Positions 6,067-10,366 of a DNA stretch of 10,366 nt are shown piece after piece; position 1 is the stretch's first letter, and every line of letters starts with the position of its first letter. The stretch comes from an uncultured Porphyromonadaceae bacterium. Lineage in GTDB: Bacteria > Bacteroidota > Bacteroidia > Bacteroidales > Muribaculaceae. Made by a program: the position numbers and the translations under genes. The notes under the pieces were generated by a model. It had not been told where the DNA came from, ran no database searches, and was given only the letters and a program-made list of their open reading frames with translations. The DNA lies in NCBI GenBank assembly GCA_938027385.1, contig CALJBF010000193.1:1-10366 (forward strand). Direction: 5' to 3'.

Positions 6067-7443
6067 TTACTCGGCGGGGGCGAGTTTCACCGTGAAGTGG
6101 CGCATCAGCGGGGCCTCTTCGGTGATCACGTAGCCGCGGGTAATCTCGTCGCGGCGGTCATAGATGTTCTTCAGCGCAGCGGCGACAACACGCATGTGGT
6201 TGTCGGTGTAGGTGCGGCGCGGAATAGCCAGACGGCACAGGTCGAGCCCGGTGAAACGGTTCTCGCGGGTCACCGGGTCACGGTCGGCCAGGATGTAGCC
6301 GATCTCGCAGCCGCGTATGCCGGCCTCGCGGTACAGCTCCACGGTCAGTGTCTGCGCCGGGAACTCCTCTTTGGGCACGTTGGGCAGCAGCAGCGATGCG
6401 TCCACGAAAATGGCGTGGCCGCCGGCGGGGCGCTGGTAGGGGATGCCGTACTCGTCGAGCAGGCCGGCCAGGAACTGCACCTGGTGTATGCGGGTGTTCA
6501 GGTTGTCGAATTCGGTATTTTCGTCGAGACCCACGGCCAGAGCCTCCATGTCACGGCCGTTCATGCCGCCGTAGGTCAGGTAACCCTCGAAGGGGATGAC
6601 GAACTTCTTGGCGGCCTCGTACCAGTCGGCGTGACGGGTGGCAATGAAACCGCCCATGTTGACGATGGCGTCTTTCTTGGCCGACATGGTCATGGCGTCG
6701 GCCAGGTCGAACATGTCGTGCACGATCTCTTTGATGGTGCGGTCGGCCTGTCCCTCCTCACGGGTCTTGATGAAGTAGGCGTTTTCGGCAAAACGGGCCG
6801 AGTCGAACACCAGCCGTTTGCCGTATTTGTCGCAGACGGCGCGTACCTGGCGCAGATTTTCGAGCGAAACGGGCTGTCCGCCGGCGGTGTTGTTGGTTAT
6901 CGTCACGATTACGAAAGGCACCTTGTCGGCCGATTCGGCCAGCGCCTTGTCGAGGCGTTCGATGTCTACGTTCCCCTTGAACGGATGCTCAAGCTGGGTG
7001 TCCTTGGCCTCGGCGATGGTGCAGTCGAGGGCTGTGGCTCGGCGCGACTCTATGTGCCCCTTGGTGGTGTCGAAGTGCGAGTTGCCCGGCACGATGTCGC
7101 CCTCGTGTACCAGGGCCGAGAAGAGCACGTTTTCGGCGGCACGCCCCTGGTGTGTGGGCATCACGAACTCAAAACCGGTAAGGCGGTTTATCATGTCGCG
7201 CATGCGGAAAAACGAGCGGGCGCCGGCATAGCTCTCGTCGCCCATCATCATGGCGCTCCACTGGCGGTCGCTCATGGCGCCTGTGCCCGAGTCGGTGAGC
7301 AGGTCGATATAGACCCGTTCGGCCGGGAGTTGGAAAACATTGTAGTGTGACTCGCATATCCACTGTTCGCGTTCGGCGCGTGTGCTGGTGCGGATAGGCT
7401 CGACCATCTTGATGCGCCACGATTCGGCAAAAGGAAGTTCCAT
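6067..7443 (-). CDS. tnaA: Tryptophanase (tryptophan indole-lyase)
   Basis: 458 residues, normal length for the PLP-dependent beta-eliminating lyases. Converts L-tryptophan to indole, pyruvate and ammonia in the cytoplasm. Motifs run in family order: YIDLLTDSGTGAM (45-57), PTHQGR (96-101), NTAGGQPVS (185-193), DSARFAENAYFIK (214-226), PLP lysine Lys257 in MSAKKD, and carboxylate-binding Arg404 in CRLAIPRR. Tyrosine phenol-lyase is the close alternative. Three positions favour tryptophanase: Asp125 in FDTTKGH (Thr in TPL), Ile381 in IRGCEIG (Arg in TPL) and His449 in RHFT (Phe in TPL). Some segments (SDRQW, MMMGDE, EIVHDMF) look more TPL-like, so it is a divergent bacteroidal branch. No tryptophan permease or TnaC-like leader accompanies it. 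It has its own promoter and is insulated by hairpins on both sides. Confidence 0.92.
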   Translation of the reverse strand: MELPFAESWRIKMVEPIRTSTRAEREQWICESHYNVFQLPAERVYIDLLTDSGTGAMSDRQWSAMMMGDESYAGARSFFRMRDMINRLTGFEFVMPTHQGRAAENVLFSALVHEGDIVPGNSHFDTTKGHIESRRATALDCTIAEAKDTQLEHPFKGNVDIERLDKALAESADKVPFVIVTITNNTAGGQPVSLENLRQVRAVCDKYGKRLVFDSARFAENAYFIKTREEGQADRTIKEIVHDMFDLADAMTMSAKKDAIVNMGGFIATRHADWYEAAKKFVIPFEGYLTYGGMNGRDMEALAVGLDENTEFDNLNTRIHQVQFLAGLLDEYGIPYQRPAGGHAIFVDASLLLPNVPKEEFPAQTLTVELYREAGIRGCEIGYILADRDPVTRENRFTGLDLCRLAIPRRTYTDNHMRVVAAALKNIYDRRDEITRGYVITEEAPLMRHFTVKLAPAE

Positions 7444-7499
7444 GGTGTCGGTAGGTGAAAGGTAGAAATATTCGGGTGATTGATTCTTTTCTTGTCAAT

Positions 7500-7516
7500 C
7501 GCTTGTGTGTCAAGCG
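7500..7516 (-). promoter_or_regulatory. Hairpin in the tnaA leader
   Basis: CGCTTG (7500-7505) and CAAGCG (7511-7516) can form a 6-bp stem with a 5-nt loop in the tnaA leader RNA, about 57 nt before the start codon. No U-run follows, so it does not look like an attenuator. Function is unknown. Confidence 0.35.
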
Positions 7517-7524
7517 TGCGGAGC

Positions 7525-7543
7525 GCATAACAGCATATTATGC
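7525..7543 (-). promoter_or_regulatory. Inverted repeat at the predicted tnaA transcription start
   Basis: GCATAA (7525-7530) and TTATGC (7538-7543) flank 7 nt and begin only a few bases after the expected start near 7547. Like the amylase palindrome, it could be an operator or a 5'-terminal mRNA stem. Confidence 0.35.
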
Positions 7544-7553
7544 ACCCCTCGCG

Positions 7554-7584
7554 CAAAGATAGCGATTCACCCCGTGATTTCAAA
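7554..7584 (-). promoter_or_regulatory. Bacteroidota promoter for tnaA
   Basis: On the minus strand, TTTG (7584-7581) and TATCTTTG (7561-7554) are 19 bp apart and match the Bacteroidota -33/-7 consensus very well. The expected start near 7547 gives a leader of about 100 nt. Confidence 0.8.
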
Positions 7585-7614
7585 GCGCCCCCTGCATGTT
7601 CTTCAGCAGAACTG

Positions 7615-7652
7615 ACAAAAAGAGCCGCGTCATCTGACGCGGCTCTTTTTGT
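7615..7652. terminator. Bidirectional Rho-independent terminator after the M6 protease gene
   Basis: An 18-bp perfect inverted repeat (7615-7632 with 7635-7652) has a GC-rich core, with A5 on one flank and T5 on the other, so it can end transcription from either side. It begins 19 nt past the protease stop codon and separates that gene from the tnaA promoter. Confidence 0.93.
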
Positions 7653-7671
7653 GCGGTGGTGTCTGGACGGG

Positions 7672-10071
7672 TCAGCGCAGGATTTCCTTGGTGACGCGGG
7701 TTCCGCGGCGCACGATGTAGATGCCGGCAGCCGGGGCGGTGACGCGGCGGCCGGTGAGGTCGAAGTATTCGGCCTCAGAGGCGGGTGTGTCGGTGCCGAT
7801 GACGGTGATGGCCGAGGTGTCGTTGATTGTCACGGTCTGCCACTGGGTCCAGCGGCTCTCGGTGGCGACGGCCGGATTTACGGGCACTGTCTTCACGCGC
7901 CAGTCGTAGGTGGCGCCGGGTGTAAGGCCGGTTACTTTATAGTTTGTGTCGGTAATCCCCTCGAACAGGAGCGAGCCGTTGCTGTCGGCGCGCATGGCCG
8001 GGGTCTGTGCGGCTGCGTCAGAGGCGTCGCCCGAGTAGATGCGGATCCAGTGCAGGATGGCGCGTTTTTTCTTTTCGGTCGATTCCACGGCCACGCTGTA
8101 GTTGGCGGGCGCGCAGTTCTCGAATTTCACGATGTACGTGGTGGTCGAGGCGCTTAGTGTTACGGGTTCTGTCTGGAGTTCCGAGCCGTCGGCGTCGCAG
8201 AGCAATACGTTAAGCTCCACATCGGTGTCGTTAGAGTATGCGTTGGCCGAGATGGCGACGGAAATCATCCCCTCGCCGGTATATGCGAATTCGGGCGATA
8301 TGACACCTCCGAGCTGTTTGTTCGACCCCAGGCGTAGGCCTCCGCCGGCCTCGATCTCGGCATATCCTTCGGTTTCCCATGTATTGGTGTCGGAAAAGTC
8401 GGCCTCGGCGATGAGGGTGGTGACGGTCTCAGTGTGCGGGCGCACCTCAAGGGTATAGGTGACGTCGGTGTCGGCGGTGACAGCGGGCCAGTGCGGGGTG
8501 AAACCGTTGTCGGTCACCTGCATCGATTCGTTGGTGGGCGCATTGGCGCCTGTGAGGTCCGGTGCCGGGAGTTCGGCCGACGCACCCTCCATGTAGGTGC
8601 ATGTGACTATGCCTGTCGAACTGTCGCGGGTGATGTTGGTGATGGGTTTGCCAAGCTTGCCCCCCGAGTTGAGGGTCGCGGCGGGCGATGTGTTGTCGGT
8701 GAAGGCGTTCTTGCCGCCGTAGGGGAAAAGGTCGGTCGACTCGGTGTAATCGTCACGGCGGTTATCGGCGCAGACCATGGCCATGCCCAGCGGATTCTGC
8801 GAGTTCACCCAGTTGTAATCCCAGTTCTCGCGATTGTATGTCACGTGATATATCATCAGGCCCTCGTCGGTCATGTACTGGTCCCAGCCCTGACGGTCGC
8901 GGTTTTCGATTACATAGTATTCGTCGGGGCTTTTGCCGGTGAGGCGGTAGGCTACGTCGGTGTCGGCGCTATTCTGGTTGAATACGGGCAGGGTGAGTGT
9001 CGAGCCGGGAACCGGTTCGGGTATCTCGTCGATCCAGCCCATGGTAAGCTTGTCGTAGGCCGAGTATCCCAGCGGGGTGTAGCCGCTGTCGTTGTAGGCG
9101 CCATAGTCCATGAGCGACCATGAGCCCATGCCGTAATATTCCACGCGGCCGGTGCTGTAATAGTCGGGCAGACCCAGACAGTGCGAGAACTCGTGGGCGA
9201 ATGTGCCGATGCCGTCGATGCGCGACGTGCTGCTGCCGTTCAGCTCGTTGAATACGGCGAAGTTGTTGATGCCGACGCCGCCGATGGTGATTGACTTGCT
9301 GTACTCGGAAGACGTGAGGTTCCACTGGCAGGGCCACACGGTGTTGGCTATGCCTGACTGGGCCTCGCCGTTGCCGGCGTAGATGAAAATGACCACATCG
9401 CAGTTGCCGTCGCCGTCGTTGTCATAGAGCGAATAGTCTATGTCGGTGGCCAGGCGGCATCCTTCGGCCACCATCTCGCCCACGCGGCGGTCGTTGCCGT
9501 TCGAGTCGTTGCCGCCGTAATATGCGCGGTTCTGCGACAGGTGGTAGGGGCCGTAGACATCGAACTGCGGACGGAAACGTCCGTTCGAGTTGTCAAGGAA
9601 ATACTGGCGTCCGCTTTTCTCGCCGGTCTGGAAGAAATCGGTGAATGTAGCCTTGGCATCGTCGCCCTGGGTGAAGGGTCGGTCGGTGTAGTCGACCAGG
9701 ATTACTGGGATGCGGATGTCGCCCAGCGAGCCGATACAGTAGTCAGAGAGCTTGTCGGATGTGCCCATGCGGTGCGCGGGCGCCCCTTTCGGTCGGGTCA
9801 TGCCGTGGCTGCGCGTCATTGCGCGGGCTGCTGCGTGTTTCCTGATTTCGGCGGGGTCGGCAGTGACGGCACGTCCCTGCGCGTCAAGGGTATAACAGCG
9901 GCCGTCGGTTGCGGTGTAATAATGTGCGAATTCATCGCCGGCAAGTGTGGCCTCTACTGTCCGGCCGTCGGCGGTAGCGAGTGTTGTGGTGAGCCCGCGT
10001 TTGGCGGGGATCGCCATAGCCGCCGAGGCGACGATGGCGCCTGCGGCGAGGGTCATGACTGTTCTTTTCAT
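7672..10071 (-). CDS. Secreted M6-family metalloprotease with split Fn3-like domain, jelly-roll domain and C-terminal sorting tag
   Basis: 799 residues from the ATG at 10071; a TTG two codons upstream is in frame but less likely. The signal peptide covers about residues 1-20 (AMA at the cut site) and a propeptide-like region about 21-110. The catalytic domain, about 110-495, holds the zinc motif HEFSHCLGLPD at 293-303 (HExxHxxGxxD with Glu294), a Met-turn candidate at SLMDYG (319-324), and a DNDGDGNCD calcium-type loop at 217-225. These are hallmarks of the immune inhibitor A-like M6 peptidases, which degrade extracellular proteins. Downstream, residues 501-546 and 700-751 look like two halves of one Fn3 domain interrupted by a jelly-roll-like domain (548-698). 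The last 33 residues match the amylase sorting tag. Its own promoter lies upstream and a strong terminator downstream. Substrate is unknown. Confidence 0.92.
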   Translation of the reverse strand: MKRTVMTLAAGAIVASAAMAIPAKRGLTTTLATADGRTVEATLAGDEFAHYYTATDGRCYTLDAQGRAVTADPAEIRKHAAARAMTRSHGMTRPKGAPAHRMGTSDKLSDYCIGSLGDIRIPVILVDYTDRPFTQGDDAKATFTDFFQTGEKSGRQYFLDNSNGRFRPQFDVYGPYHLSQNRAYYGGNDSNGNDRRVGEMVAEGCRLATDIDYSLYDNDGDGNCDVVIFIYAGNGEAQSGIANTVWPCQWNLTSSEYSKSITIGGVGINNFAVFNELNGSSTSRIDGIGTFAHEFSHCLGLPDYYSTGRVEYYGMGSWSLMDYGAYNDSGYTPLGYSAYDKLTMGWIDEIPEPVPGSTLTLPVFNQNSADTDVAYRLTGKSPDEYYVIENRDRQGWDQYMTDEGLMIYHVTYNRENWDYNWVNSQNPLGMAMVCADNRRDDYTESTDLFPYGGKNAFTDNTSPAATLNSGGKLGKPITNITRDSSTGIVTCTYMEGASAELPAPDLTGANAPTNESMQVTDNGFTPHWPAVTADTDVTYTLEVRPHTETVTTLIAEADFSDTNTWETEGYAEIEAGGGLRLGSNKQLGGVISPEFAYTGEGMISVAISANAYSNDTDVELNVLLCDADGSELQTEPVTLSASTTTYIVKFENCAPANYSVAVESTEKKKRAILHWIRIYSGDASDAAAQTPAMRADSNGSLLFEGITDTNYKVTGLTPGATYDWRVKTVPVNPAVATESRWTQWQTVTINDTSAITVIGTDTPASEAEYFDLTGRRVTAPAAGIYIVRRGTRVTKEILR

Positions 10072-10124
10072 CTGCAAAGTGTTTTATGGCACCCGATGCC
10101 GCACAAACCGCCGCACCGGTATGG

Positions 10125-10155
10125 CAAAAGTAAGAATAAACCTTGTAAATATCAA
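10125..10155 (-). promoter_or_regulatory. Bacteroidota promoter for the M6 protease gene
   Basis: On the minus strand, TTG (10155-10153) and TACTTTTG (10132-10125) are 20 bp apart. The expected start near 10118 leaves a leader of about 47 nt before the ATG at 10071, shorter than the other leaders in the window. Confidence 0.72.
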
Positions 10156-10239
10156 CATCCCTCAGCATATTCCTGTGTTTTTTATTTGTGGCAGGCAAAA
10201 ACATGCCGCCATAAAAGGGTGCGTCATAATGTGCCGGTA

Positions 10240-10312
10240 TTCATTGTAGGGGGTATGTCGAAATGCACAAATAAGCCCTTTCAACGTATAATTGTTGTGA
10301 TTTCATTGTAGG
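10240..10312 (+). repeat. 11-bp direct repeat TTCATTGTAGG
   Basis: TTCATTGTAGG occurs at 10240-10250 and 10302-10312, starts 62 bp apart, in the AT-rich noncoding edge. The second copy runs into the hairpin at 10311. It could be a remnant of an insertion or chance; nothing between the copies resembles a gene. Confidence 0.4.
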
Positions 10313-10345
10313 AGGCTGTCTAACAAGCAAAGTTAGGCAGTCTCT
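10311..10345 (+). terminator. Terminator-like hairpin at the right edge
   Basis: Bases 10312-10324 pair with 10332-10344 (13 bp including two G-T wobbles; loop AAGCAAA), followed by a pyrimidine tract TCTCTCTTTT on the plus strand. The form suits a plus-strand terminator, yet no plus-strand gene precedes it in this window. It may serve the minus-strand neighbour beyond 10366, a small unrecognised transcript, or be a mobile-element end. Confidence 0.4.
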
Positions 10346-10366
10346 CTTTTATACACAAAATCTGAA

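Noticed and set aside
6034..7350. 438-codon open frame on the plus strand, antisense to nearly all of tnaA
   Set aside because: It mirrors a well-conserved gene in GC-rich DNA, has no recognisable motif, is Gly/Val/His-rich as antisense frames often are, and has no promoter: its start lies in the hairpin/gap region.
7516..7542. 8-codon ATG frame in the tnaA leader as a TnaC-like regulatory peptide
   Set aside because: It lacks Trp and the features needed for TnaC-type ribosome stalling, and is too short to support.
10072..10077. TTG as start codon of the M6 protease
   Set aside because: An ATG two codons later gives a standard signal peptide (MKRTV...) and a normal distance from the promoter. 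TTG starts are uncommon and nothing here favours one.
9541..10311. 256-codon plus-strand open frame over the protease start and upstream region
   Set aside because: It overlaps the protease signal peptide, propeptide and promoter, and its translation shows no domain.
1..10366. A linked multi-gene novel system, CRISPR array, toxin-antitoxin pair, IS or prophage
   Set aside because: Only four full genes are present, each with recognisable function and separate control. No regularly spaced repeats, transposase or phage genes were found on either strand.

Overview
The window looks like chromosome of a gut-type Bacteroidota, most probably order Bacteroidales (a Muribaculaceae- or Prevotellaceae-like genome). 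Evidence: four promoters of the Bacteroidota form (TTG near -33, TAnnTTTG near -7, 19-20 bp apart), weak or absent Shine-Dalgarno sequences, GC-rich genes separated by AT-rich gaps, and secreted proteins ending in a Bacteroidota-style C-terminal sorting tag. The family-level placement is inference.

Layout: (1) 70-2223, minus: a large membrane-bound nucleotide-sugar 4,6-dehydratase/epimerase of the WbpM/PglF/CapD type with an unusual His/Pro/Thr repeat tail. (2) 2224-2607: a 384-bp divergent regulatory region holding one promoter for each neighbour. (3) 2608-5946, plus: a secreted multidomain GH13 alpha-amylase with two tandem [Ig/chitobiase-like + CBM26-like starch-binding] units and a C-terminal sorting tag. 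(4) 6003-6037: a strong hairpin between convergent genes. (5) 6067-7443, minus: tryptophanase (tnaA), called against tyrosine phenol-lyase on diagnostic residues. (6) 7444-7671: tnaA leader and promoter, then a long bidirectional terminator. (7) 7672-10071, minus: a secreted M6-family metalloprotease whose C-terminal tag aligns without gaps with that of the amylase. (8) 10072-10366: protease promoter and an AT-rich edge with a terminator-like hairpin.

Each gene appears to be transcribed alone from its own promoter, so the window does not look like an operon, a polysaccharide utilisation locus or a defence island. The genes are linked mainly by lifestyle: surface polysaccharide synthesis, extracellular starch and protein breakdown, and release of indole, pyruvate and ammonia from tryptophan. 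The amylase and protease probably share one export/anchoring route (type IX secretion-like). I found no RNA gene, CRISPR array, insertion sequence or prophage, and no clear new multi-gene system. The more unusual points are the repeat tail of the dehydratase with its Pro-rich in-frame extension past the stop, the duplicated starch-binding units, the Fn3 domain of the protease apparently split by a jelly-roll insert, and palindromes placed right at predicted transcription starts.
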